Shown here: piece after piece, positions 11,896 through 20,110 of the stretch | Layout of the letters: every line of letters starts with the position of its first letter | Numbering within the stretch: position 1 is the first letter of the stretch | Source of the DNA: Incurvaria masculella | Lineage: Eukaryota > Arthropoda > Insecta > Lepidoptera > Incurvariidae | Direction: 5' to 3' | Length of the DNA: 64,000 bases | Assembly: GCA_946894095.1 (NCBI GenBank) | Contig: OX335650.1 | Coordinates: 6,634,001-6,698,000 of the forward strand | Position numbers and translations under genes: made by a program | Notes under the pieces: model-generated | What the model saw: the letters and a program-made list of their open reading frames with translations, nothing else | Databases searched by the model: none | Told to the model about the DNA's origin: nothing

Positions 11896-11941
11896 TGGCC
11901 CTGACGATGCTTCCGTCGTGGGAGGCGAAACATGTCGGCCA
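11896..11941 (+). ncRNA. Hammerhead ribozyme fold, Penelope 3' end
   Basis: All conserved hammerhead parts are present in order. The core CTGACGA (11901-11907) fits C3 U4 G5 A6 N7 G8 A9. Stem II GCTTCC/GGAGGC (11909-11914 with 11921-11926) has six pairs, one of them G-U, closed by loop GTCGTG. GAA (11927-11929) and a two-pair stem III (AC with GT) enclose an AT loop. The cleavage-site C is at 11936. Stem I is TGGCC (11896-11900) with GGCCA (11937-11941). The ACATGT stretch is self-complementary, which would allow a longer stem III in a dimer. Hammerheads of this minimal kind are reported in Penelope-like elements. Activity of this copy is inferred from the intact core, not shown. Confidence 0.75.
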
Positions 11942-12162
11942 AGCACCGCATTGCACACTGGAAAACCGTAAGTTTTCTAAACATTAATCGCTTACTTGTT
12001 TAAGACGACGTTTTTTCCACCGCATTGTGGACTTCTTCAGCACTCGCGGCACGACCTGAAGGACTTCCGACACGTCGTCAAGTAAGTGATTCAAAACACT
12101 GTCTACCCGCAAAATTAATAATAATAATGTGTAACAACAGCGAAAGTCTAAATAAACAGTAA

Positions 12163-12984
12163 CACTTTACATCATAAGAAGACTCCTGCATATATTTTGC
12201 ATGGGTTTCGAATCATAAAGTTTTCATATCAGACGAACAGCAGATCAAGACGAACTGATAAGGTACCATGAATGAAGATTCTACCGGTGATACGGATATA
12301 GGACGATTCATCAACGCTATCGGCAATACCTGATCAACGTGAAAACACGCGTATCCGAGTGTGTTACATATTACATCTGCCGACATGGCAAGGCCCCGTC
12401 CTGCTCTATCCCGCCGGGATTAATTCATTATCATATAGATTGGGTGCTGTACTCACGATTTTTTGTCTTTGGGAATCGTTCGAACCACTGTACACATTAC
12501 ATCATAAGAAGACTCCTGCATATTTTTTACATGGGGTTTTCTCTTCCTGGCATTCAGTAATCAGGAATCAGGAATCTTGAGTCTAGTAAACACTTTTTGT
12601 AGCGGTTTTCAAAGCGATTTTCTTGATGAAATTATTCCGGAGCATAGTTTTTTCAATCAATCAAGGTTTTCCGTAGAAAAAATCGCTATAAAAGCGGTTT
12701 TCTAGAATCAGGATTCCTGATTACCGAATGCCAGGAATAGACCTGCTGATAAGGTACCATGAATGGCGATTCTACCGGTGATATGGATATAGGACAATTC
12801 GTCAACGCTATCAGCAATACCTGATCAACGTGAAAACACGTGTATCTGAGCGTGTTACATATTACATCTGCCGAAATGGCAAGGCTCCGTCCTGCTCTAT
12901 CCCGCCGGGATTAATCCATTATCATATAGATTGGGTGCTGTACTCGTGAATTTGTGTCTTTAGGAGTCGTTCGAACCACCCTAC
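12163..12984. repeat. Tandem duplication, about 330-bp unit, split by MITE
   Basis: Unit 1 (12163-12493) and unit 2 (12494-12984) both begin with TTACATCATAAGAAGACTCC and contain TGATAAGGTACCATGAATG, GATCAACGTGAAAACACG, TCCTGCTCTATCCCGCCGGG and ATAGATTGGGTGCTGTACTC. In unit 2 the part between the CATGGG block and TGATAAGG is replaced by a 200-bp MITE. I do not recognise the unit, and no coding frame runs through both copies. Confidence 0.8.
12541..12742. mobile_element. MITE, 200-bp foldback family, copy 1
   Basis: The terminal inverted repeats are TTCCTGGCATTCAGTAATCA on the left and TGATTACCGAATGCCAGGAA on the right. A second inner pair consists of AGCGGTTTTCAAAGCGATTT-like blocks. The same element occurs at 52801-53007. 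Its insertion coincides with loss of about 45 bp of the host repeat unit, so no clean target duplication can be read. Confidence 0.75.
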
Positions 12985-13072
12985 ATGCACACTTTCGCTT
13001 CGAAGTTTACTTCTTCATAATTATGTGTGTGTAGGTTCCGGAACTTAATAATAATAAAAGTAGTCCCACTGA

Positions 13073-13370
13073 TTTTAGGGTTCCGTACCCAAAGGGTGCC
13101 AACGGAACCCTATTACGAAGCCTCCGCTGTCCGTCCGTCCGTCCGTCCGTCACAGGGCTGTATCTCATGAACCGTAATAGGTAGGCAGCTGAATTTGAGC
13201 AGAGTGTGTATTTATTTTGCCACTATAACCAAAAAAAAGGTAAAAATACAAAAATTAAAAATTAAAATTAAAAGAAATGAAAAAAAAAAGGTGGTTTTAT
13301 GTGTTAAATCTTGTACGATGGTACGGAGCCCTTCGTGTGCGAGTCCGACTCGCACTTGGCCGGTTTTATT
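13073..13370 (+). repeat. GTCC-microsatellite repeat, full length
   Basis: The left hairpin GGGTTCCGTACCCAAAGGGT/ACGGAACCC, CCTCCGCT and (GTCC)n are followed by CACAGGGCTGTATCTCATGA, GTGTGTATTTATTTTGCC and ACGATGGTACGGAGCCCTTC. It ends with CGACTCGCACTTGGCCGG. It is non-coding; the family is dispersed in both orientations throughout the window and is typical of lepidopteran genomes. Confidence 0.85.
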
Positions 13371-13462
13371 ATTCCCGTGCATCCCACAACAATTATGTAA
13401 AACTGTGGGTCTCCTTCCTTTCTACTGGGTGGTAGGGTAATGATGCCCGGGTTATTTTAAGT
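13371..13462 (+). mobile_element. SINE body fragment
   Basis: A short piece of the SINE middle: TGTAAAACTGTGGGTCTCC, GGTGGTAGGG and GCCCGGGTT. Head and tail are absent. It directly abuts the preceding GTCC repeat. Confidence 0.5.
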
Positions 13463-13763
13463 ATGGTCCACTAATCCACGAATCCTTTTAATCGCTCATG
13501 GCTCATTGTACACAAAATGATCAGGGGATTTTCAGGCGATACCGCCGAGTTCGACCTAGGTAATGCGAAGTGACACCGCTCACTGCATCTGACCATATTC
13601 ATATATATTTCAACAATATACCTATTTACAATTATATATACTCATTGATATACGGTCCTTGAGAAAAACATATATAACGTTCTGAAGCACATGGAAACGT
13701 TATTTTCTCTATGCCGTAATATTTGGCTAACTTTGAATACGTAACGCGTAACAGATCAAAAAT

Positions 13764-14099
13764 CTAAGTGAACAACGTTGTCACGAAAATGCCTCCTTTC
13801 AAGAGAGCATGCATAATCCAATAACCCATAACCAATACTGCGCGGGTAACAATCGTATTGGCGACTGAGATATGTGGTGTGTGAACCCACCACGCGGCCA
13901 CCGCAGCCAAACGGTTATTAGAACGTGACAGCCGACGACATGGTTCGCGGCGGCACTGATTGCACGAATTCGGCCGCGGTGTCGACGTGTGATGCCGGCC
14001 TTGGCACGGTTTTACATGACTCATCTTGCCGGTGTGAACCGGGGTAACTCGCACCAAGAGATGAGTAAACTCGATCAGCTCTTCACTAATCATACGCAC
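13764..14099 (-). other. Open frame of 111 codons, unassigned
   Basis: A GC-richer stretch stays open on the minus strand for 111 codons from an ATG, and contains several Cys/Arg-rich segments. I recognise no domain and see no supporting splice structure. It may be chance or a decayed transposon piece. Confidence 0.15.
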
Positions 14100-14437
14100 T
14101 GATTTGACATTATTCCATCATAGTATCTGATTAATTTGAGATTAAACAGTGATATCTATAATCAACTAATTGCTTCCTCTATCTACTAGATGGCGCTGAT
14201 TACGCGCATTAATTATACGCTTGGATATCTCGACAACAATGTTTAAGATATCAATCTAATGACTGCTGCTACTGTTAGTTTTGTTAAAGTATAAAGTACA
14301 TATGTCACAGTCAGCCCGGATTTAACTAGATATATTATTGTTTGGTACAATACCGTATTCAAAATAATTTGAGGTAAGCAGTGATAGTTATTTTTAAATA
14401 TAAAAATAATATGAAAAATATAAGTGTGTTGAAGTCT

Positions 14438-14772
14438 TTTTAGGGTTCCCTATTACTAAGCCTCCGCTGTCCGTCCGTCCGTCCGTCCGTCTGTCACAGG
14501 GCTTTATCTCAGTAACGGTAACAGATAGACAGCTGAAATTTTCACAGAGTGTGTATTCTCAGTAACCGTAACAGATAGACAGCTGAAATTTTCACAGAGT
14601 GTGTATTTATTTTGCCGCTATAACAACAAATAGGTAAAATTTAAAAATAATTAAAATTATTTTTTTTTATATGGGGACCCCATATAAAAACGTGATTTAT
14701 TTGTGTTAAATCTTTTACGATGGTACGGAACCCTTCGTGTGCGAGTCCGACTCGCACTTGGCCGGTTTTTTT
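14438..14772 (+). repeat. GTCC-microsatellite repeat with 52-bp internal duplication
   Basis: This copy has lost the left hairpin (AGGGTTCCCTATTACTAAGC). It also carries two head-to-tail copies of a 52-bp segment (CTCAGTAACGGTAACAGATA to GAGTGTGTAT) at about 14508-14611. The right end CGACTCGCACTTGGCCGG is intact. Confidence 0.85.
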
Positions 14773-15167
14773 TTCTCAGTAGTATCGATAAGAAAATAAG
14801 CAATAAAATAATTAGTTAAAGTAATTGTTTGTGAAGCGGGGGACAAAAAAATCACTTAAGTAACTCTGTTCTGAGAGTTACGCCGGTTCCTCCCCCCAAC
14901 CTGGGCTAAGCAAGGTAAGGCTGTGGGCGGATTTCCGTGAGTTTTACAACTCTGAACAAGCATTAGAAATCTAATCTAATGTTGGAAGAAATCTTTCGAC
15001 AAGTGGTTTGTTTTTCTGGTGGACAGATATTTCTGTCTTGAGCATTGATTTTGAATAAGCATTGGTAATTTAACCATTACTTGGTTCATTCTCTTCAAAG
15101 GTTCAAATCTCTTTCTCGTGGTTCTTGGTACGGTTTTTAAGATTCGAATCAAATCCACCATTTGGGT

Positions 15168-15540
15168 CACTTAGCATACCAGAGGTTTGGGTTCGAATTC
15201 TCGCCCCGTTCATGCACCACTTTATTTCTCGTTATGAGTTGGCTAAGTGCATTTCGTCACGAATGAGAAATCCATGGTTCGAAATCCACGTAAAATTGTA
15301 GGTCTCCATTCTCTAGTAGGTTTAAGCCCGCCCGGGTTGGTACCATCGCATTGGATGAAAAGTTGGTCGAAGCGATAATGAAGAATTGCCCGCGTTTTCC
15401 AAACAGTTCAGTGTGCCGTGCTCATAAAGGGAAGGTCCTGCAATGACACCTAATTCCTTCGTAAATGTTATGTATTGGACTAATATCACAACGGTAGTTG
15501 CGTGGCATTGGCCATCCATCTCAAGTTATATAAAATAAAA
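15168..15540 (+). mobile_element. SINE, tRNA-headed, nearly full length
   Basis: Box B-like GGGTTCGAATTCTCGCCC, CGTTCATGCACCACTTTATT, the body GGTACCATCGCATTGGATGA, GTGCCGTGCTCATAAAGGG and the tail GGCCATCCATCTCAAG(TTATATAAAAT)A are all present. The first 20-30 bases of the head (box A) are degenerate. Confidence 0.8.
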
Positions 15541-15725
15541 TAAAACTTCCAAGTCTAATGTTTTGAGCGAAGAACGACTAAACCAAAAAAATCATTCTTC
15601 ACACGTGGCGGCGTTTTCAACGAATGGCCATTCATTCTAAATTATTGTTTACTTTTGTTTTTTCATAATGCATACATACCATGTTCTGATATTCGTATGT
15701 TTATTCACCATCAAAGAAACATATT

Positions 15726-15780
15726 TTTAGGGTTCCGTACCCAAAGGGTGAAAACGGAACCCTATTACTAAGCCTCCGGA
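15726..15780 (+). repeat. GTCC-microsatellite repeat, left hairpin only
   Basis: Only the hairpin GGGTTCCGTACCCAAAGGGT...ACGGAACCC and TAAGCCTCCG remain. The element breaks off before the microsatellite. Confidence 0.7.
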
Positions 15781-16114
15781 AATTTGGGTAAATCAATCGA
15801 TTACACAGTGGCACATATGAAAGTAACAATACAGATAAATCGAAACATACCGAAGAATTTAATAAAATAAAGTTCACAATGAAATATGAATTAAATGTAA
15901 AAAAATATAATATTATTTTAATTATGTTGTGGTGTTGTTATTAAGTAAAATGTGTAACTAATAAATCTAATAACATACATAATAATTTATCGGTGTACAT
16001 TTCAATTATTTAATGAAAAATGTATCAGTATTTATTGCAATATATAAAAACGATAAACAAATTTGATACAAAAGCAAAACAGTAAAACCATTATCGATCA
16101 ATCCTTGCGCTTGA

Positions 16115-16380
16115 AAAAACCGGCCAAGTTCCGTACCATCGTACAAGATTTATAACAATAAAATCACGTTTTTTGTAAAGGGGGCTCCCTTTAATTTTAA
16201 TATTTTTTTATTTTACCTATTAATTGTTATAGCGGCAAAATAAATACACACTGTGAAAATTTCAGCTGCCTACCTATTACGGTTCACGAGATACAGCCCT
16301 GTGACAGACGGACGGACGGACGGACGGAGGCTTAGTAATAGGGTTCCGTTTTCACCCTTTGGGTACGGAACCCTAAAAAG
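16115..16380 (-). repeat. GTCC-microsatellite repeat, minus strand
   Basis: It reads in reverse from AAAACCGGCCAAG to (GGAC)n, GGAGGCTTAGTAATAGGG and the hairpin ending GGGTACGGAACCCTAAAAA. About 20 bp of the right-end consensus (GTGCGAGTCGGACTCGC) is deleted. Confidence 0.85.
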
Positions 16381-16690
16381 GCCCTAATTTACTAAAAATC
16401 GCTAAATCACAGAAATGCTGTTTGTTTATGTTTCACTTATTATAAATACATTATACGACCTTCATTAGCATACATAAGTAAAGATTTTTCCATGATTAGG
16501 TACACGGATTTAACACAAATATACCTAATTGTGAAGAATCATTGCGTTTTTTCTTACTCTTTAACGAAACTTATTCAGTAATTTCCGATAAAAACTGCTC
16601 GACGTCAAAGTACGTAGGTACCTACCATTCAACAGCTTTACCAGACTTGAACTGAATATTTGGTTCTTAGTATGTACCCAGGTCGTCGTT

Positions 16691-16957
16691 CTTAGGGTTC
16701 CGTACACAAAGGGTGTCAAATGGAACCCTATTACTAAACCTCCGTTGTCTGTCCGTTCGTCCGTCCGTCTGTCACAGGGCTGCATCTCATGAACCGTACC
16801 TGAAAAGCCGTACTTGAAATTTTCACAGATTGTGTATTTCAATTGCCGCTTTAATAGCAAATAGTAAACATACAAGAAACGTGAATTCTTTGGGTCGAAT
16901 TATAATGGTACGGAATCCTTCGTGTGCGAGTCCGACTCGAACTTGACCAGTTTTTTC
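16691..16957 (+). repeat. GTCC-microsatellite repeat, interrupted microsatellite
   Basis: The left hairpin, CCTCCGTTGT and an imperfect (GTCC/GTCT/GTTC) run are followed by CACAGGGCTGCATCTCATGA and the right end CGAGTCCGACTCGAACTTG. It is older than the other copies, judging by its substitutions. Confidence 0.8.
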
Positions 16958-16965
16958 TTATTCTG

Positions 16966-17200
16966 GCGTCAACTCTGCAACTCCATTAGCCGCATGGTGG
17001 TGCCATGCTTCCACTGAGATTGTGGCTCTGTGGCGTTCTGCAGAACATGCCCATGCAAGCTGTATAACTGTTTGATAAAATAATCATTGAACAAAGTAGT
17101 TCCATCCGTATCTGGACATGTCTGCATGACACAGAGCCAACCTTCAGTCACGAACTCTTCAAGGAGGCAAGCAAGTAAAATGAAAGCTGCAAAGCAAGTA
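16966..17200 (-). CDS. Unassigned frame, possible exon or transposon remnant
   Basis: On the minus strand a frame runs from a plausible splice acceptor (TTGCTTTGCAG near 17190) to a stop at 16969. It reads LACLLEEFVTEGWLCVMQTC and then a Cys/Trp/His-containing stretch ending MRLMELQS. It is protein-like in composition and lies between two GTCC repeats. I recognise no domain. It could be the last exon of an unknown gene or a decayed transposase piece. Confidence 0.25.
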
Positions 17201-17469
17201 AAACCCTCGTAATTGTGTTTCTGTCAATTGGTTACGTCGCCTATTTGCGTCGTTTTTATCATGTTCCAATAATTCTTAGTTTAACTGTACCTCACATACT
17301 GTGAGTACTGGGTGACGAAAAAGGAAATTAAAAAGTCACCTTATTTTTAGGGTGACGAATGTGGAAATAAATTTGTTTAGCTTGTGATGTCACGATGACG
17401 AAAAAGGAATAACCCGTCAGAGCACACATTTTTGTCGCCGGGGGTACCGATAGAACCATTCCATTTTCG

Positions 17470-17698
17470 GAAAACCGGCCAAGTGCGAGTAGGACTCGTA
17501 CACGAATGGTTCCGCACCATCGTACAAGATTTCACACGAAAAATACGTTTTTTGTAGGGGGGTTGTTATAGCGGCAAAATAAACATTTCAGCTGCCTACC
17601 TATTACGGTTCATGAGATACAGCCCTGTGATGGACGGACGGACAGCGGAGGCTTAGTAATAGGGTTCCGTTTTCACCCTTTGGGTACGGAACCCTAAA
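17470..17698 (-). repeat. GTCC-microsatellite repeat, minus strand, short microsatellite
   Basis: ACCGGCCAAGTGCGAGTAGG, ACACGAATGGTTCCGCACC, TTATAGCGGCAAAATAAAC, GGACGGACGGACAGCGGAGG and the hairpin end GGTACGGAACCCTAAAAA are present. The microsatellite is reduced to about three units. It lies 115 bp upstream of the LTR element. Confidence 0.85.
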
Positions 17699-17812
17699 AA
17701 GGAAAGAAGAAGGAAAGTAAGCCTCAGAACACCACATTGAGTACGGAATGTACCCTTACCCCGAAATAAATAGTCCTGAACGTACCATAAGACACAAACT
17801 GAAGTATGAACT

Positions 17813-18250
17813 TGTAATAGATTTAATTTCAGTACAGAGTCCACATAGGAATTTAACTAATTTCAAATTTCCCTCTAATTCTACCTACCCACGGTTTTCG
17901 GCCTCAAGACGAAAAAAACGAAAAGAAAAAACACTCTTGTGGCGGGTGCGACCGAAGTGCCTGCTAATTATGAGACTGAGAAGATTTACTGCTGTTTTGG
18001 ACAAGTTTGTTTTTCTTACGAGAAACAAACTTTGTTGACGGCTGAGACGGTTGTGCAAAGTGAAGTGTTGTGCCCCAAGTGTGGGCAAACCATAGTTTTG
18101 TTGAGGCGCCCAACAAACCAAGAAGAGGAAGGGCCGGCAGGACACCACGCCGCCCTATCACCTGAGCTAGCCGTGTCATATTAAGTGGATGTGCAAGGTA
18201 CTCCAAACTTTTCATTATCAAATGTGCCCTGGCGAAAAACCGGCGTTACA
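17813..18250 (+). repeat. 5' LTR
   Basis: 438 bp from TGTAATAG to CGGCGTTACA. It matches 22968-23862 (after removing the inserted MITE) over its whole length, with an extra 18 bp near 18021-18040. The uninterrupted CATATTAAGTGG at 18174-18185 is the empty site for the MITE found in the 3' LTR. The sense strand keeps an open frame of more than 80 codons with a CPKCG motif. Confidence 0.95.
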
Positions 18251-18253
18251 ATT

Positions 18254-18271
18254 TGGCGCATCAACGTTGGG
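18254..18271 (+). other. Primer binding site, candidate
   Basis: TGGCGCATCAACGTTGGGG begins 3 bp after the 5' LTR. TGGCGC...AACGT.GGGGC is the general pattern of PBSs complementary to tRNA-Lys 3' ends, but the middle bases differ, so the primer tRNA is uncertain. Confidence 0.6.
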
Positions 18272-18587
18272 GCCGAAGCCTACCTTCCTTTCTAACATCC
18301 TAGTTTTCCTTTTGTTGGCTCAAGTTACTGATTAAGTTGAATTTTCGTTATTTTATTTAATCCTTTTTTTGTAACATTAATTGACTTTCAATATTGGGGG
18401 TATTAGAGAAAAAATATTGTTTCGAAATATTGGAAGTCATTTCTCATTATGCACTGTTGAAAGTGACAGTTGTCAGCTGTTAATAAACACCAAGGATTTC
18501 TTTGTTTTTATGTCAGTTTAGTTAAGTTGTTTTTTTCTCTAGATCTTTCACTTGATAACAACCAAGTTAAAATTATTATTGTTTAAC

Positions 18588-19655
18588 ATGGATAAAGACG
18601 ACATTCGGCGGCTCGTGGAGGCTCTTGTCTCAAATCAATCGACAAGTCGTGAAGGCCCTGCACAGACACCTATAACCAGTTACGCTAAGCTTTCAAAAGA
18701 GGAATTGTGTCAAACATTAAAGGATCGTGGCATATCTTTTGGTTTGGAAGATACAGTGGCAATATTGCGCACTCATGCGCAGAGCTTTAATGAGCAACTC
18801 GGCGCGCGTGCAGGTGCAGCTCCTATCAACATTGTTAATGTTGGGTCAAAGCCCAGCACAATACAGAGTTGGAGTTTGAAATTTACAGGTAAAGGTTGTG
18901 TTCATGAGTTTATTGAGCGTGTGGAGGAGTTACGTGACGCTCGTGATGTCACCGAGCAGGTACTTCTCCGAGGCTTCCCCGATTTACTCTCAGATTTTGC
19001 TTTAAAATGGTACCGCAGTGTTAAAGCGGGAATCCATACTTGGACGCAGCTGAAGAACGCTCTCCTAGTTCAGTTTGAAAAATCAAACTACCAGTTTACT
19101 CTCGACTTGGAAATTCGTACTCGAAAGCAGAGGGAACATGAATCAATCAGTGAGTTCGTTATTGAGCTCCGTCACTTGGCCTCTCGTCTCAAAGCACCCC
19201 TCAGTGATGCTATTTTCTTGGATATTTTAAAATATAACTCATTGCCTTGCTACCTAAATGTCATAGCCTCAAATATGATGTCATCAGTGGATGAATTCGT
19301 AGCACTTTGCCGAAATTATGAAGAACTGTCGCACCGGAAGAGGACCCTGCAAGAACCCGGAAAGGTTCGGAGGCAAGTGGCTGCCATGGCTGAAGTTGGT
19401 CATACTGCCGATGCGAACACCCACGCTGTGGTAGATGCGCCTGCAGCAGTAAATTCTGCACCCGTGAGCACCCTACAGTCAGTACTTTGTCTCAAGTGCA
19501 AGCTGCCCGGTCACAACTATCGCTTTTGTCCTAACATCAAGGTGCCCGTTTGCTTTAACTGTGGTGCTCTCAATGTGACCACTACACAATGCTCACAGTG
19601 TGCGGGCAACAACACACTCGCATCAAAAACTTCTTCGGCTTCAAAAAACGCTTAG
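18588..19655 (+). CDS. gag: LTR retrotransposon Gag
   Basis: A 355-residue structural protein that would form the retroelement particle and bind its RNA. I chose the ATG at 18588 (MDKDDIRRL), the first ATG after the PBS. The middle region (about residues 100-240) has the retrotransposon gag capsid pattern, including FALKWYRS and a helical stretch ending CRNYEEL. Near the C-terminus a classical zinc knuckle, CLKCKLPGHNYRFC (CX2CX4HX4C, residues about 301-314), is followed by a second Cys-rich unit, CFNCGALNVTTTQCSQC, that lacks the histidine. The frame ends with TAG at 19653, six bases downstream of an A AAA AAC slippery heptamer, which suggests that pro-pol is made by ribosomal frameshifting. 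No internal stops are present. Confidence 0.92.
   Translation: MDKDDIRRLVEALVSNQSTSREGPAQTPITSYAKLSKEELCQTLKDRGISFGLEDTVAILRTHAQSFNEQLGARAGAAPINIVNVGSKPSTIQSWSLKFTGKGCVHEFIERVEELRDARDVTEQVLLRGFPDLLSDFALKWYRSVKAGIHTWTQLKNALLVQFEKSNYQFTLDLEIRTRKQREHESISEFVIELRHLASRLKAPLSDAIFLDILKYNSLPCYLNVIASNMMSSVDEFVALCRNYEELSHRKRTLQEPGKVRRQVAAMAEVGHTADANTHAVVDAPAAVNSAPVSTLQSVLCLKCKLPGHNYRFCPNIKVPVCFNCGALNVTTTQCSQCAGNNTLASKTSSASKNA
19643..19649 (+). promoter_or_regulatory. Programmed -1 frameshift site, gag to pro
   Basis: The heptamer A AAA AAC sits exactly in the gag frame (AAA at 19644, AAC at 19647), two codons before the gag stop (GCT then TAG). Shifting back one base enters the protease frame. A AAA AAC is one of the known efficient -1 slippery sequences. 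A downstream stem-loop or pseudoknot was not worked out. Confidence 0.75.
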
Positions 19656-20110
19656 AGCGGTGCGCTACTCCTCAAATGCATTGTAATTTTGACTCACATG
19701 AGTGGTCAAGCTGGTTAAAATTTATAACCAATTTTTTTTCTACTAATAGTGTTAGCGCACCGTTTCTTTCTTCTAAACTTAATGATCAGCGTCCATACGT
19801 GCATATCAAAGTATTGGACACTGAATTTACTGGTCTTTTAGATAGCGGCGCTCAGGCTTGTATTTTGGGCTCTGGTCTACACAAAAAGTTTGAAGGTATG
19901 GGATTTGTTGTTCAGACAACTTATAAAAAAGCTGCCACCACTGATGGCAGCGCTCAACATGTTTTAGGTTCTTTGGTCCTGCCTGTTACTTCTGATGACA
20001 GAACCATGGAAATAGAATTTCTTATTGCTCCTAAAATTAAAATTCCTATAATTCTCGGTATTGATTTCTGGAGGGCTTTTGACATAGCTCCTGAATTTTG
20101 TCACCTCTAA
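19650..20110 (+). CDS. pro: LTR retrotransposon aspartic protease
   Basis: This frame is -1 to gag and has no ATG of its own near its start, so it is expected as a Gag-Pro fusion by frameshift. The catalytic DSGA lies at 19841-19852, preceded by FTGLL and followed by CILG, the usual active-site surroundings of retropepsins. The second conserved strand, IPIILGIDFW, lies near 20040-20070. It cleaves the polyprotein during particle maturation. The frame closes with TAA at 20108. Only 13 bases overlap the next open frame. Confidence 0.9.

Larger units (their letters stand above)
10980..11990 (+). mobile_element. Penelope-like element, 5'-truncated and dead
   Basis: This is the relic of a Penelope-type retroelement. 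It covers a stretch of RT, remnants around the GIY-YIG region, the C-terminal tail and a 3' terminal segment containing a hammerhead ribozyme fold. The upstream RT portion can be followed from about 11035 (LNIIENKLVQND) through a stop near 11110. No complete copy of the 5' terminal repeat is seen next to it, although the related fragment at 9560-9705 lies 1.3 kb upstream. Confidence 0.8.

Noticed and set aside
19261..19461. Antisense frame inside gag, and others inside pol (21411-21641, 21628-21864)
   Set aside because: They overlap intact, domain-bearing ORFs on the other strand and have no recognisable content.
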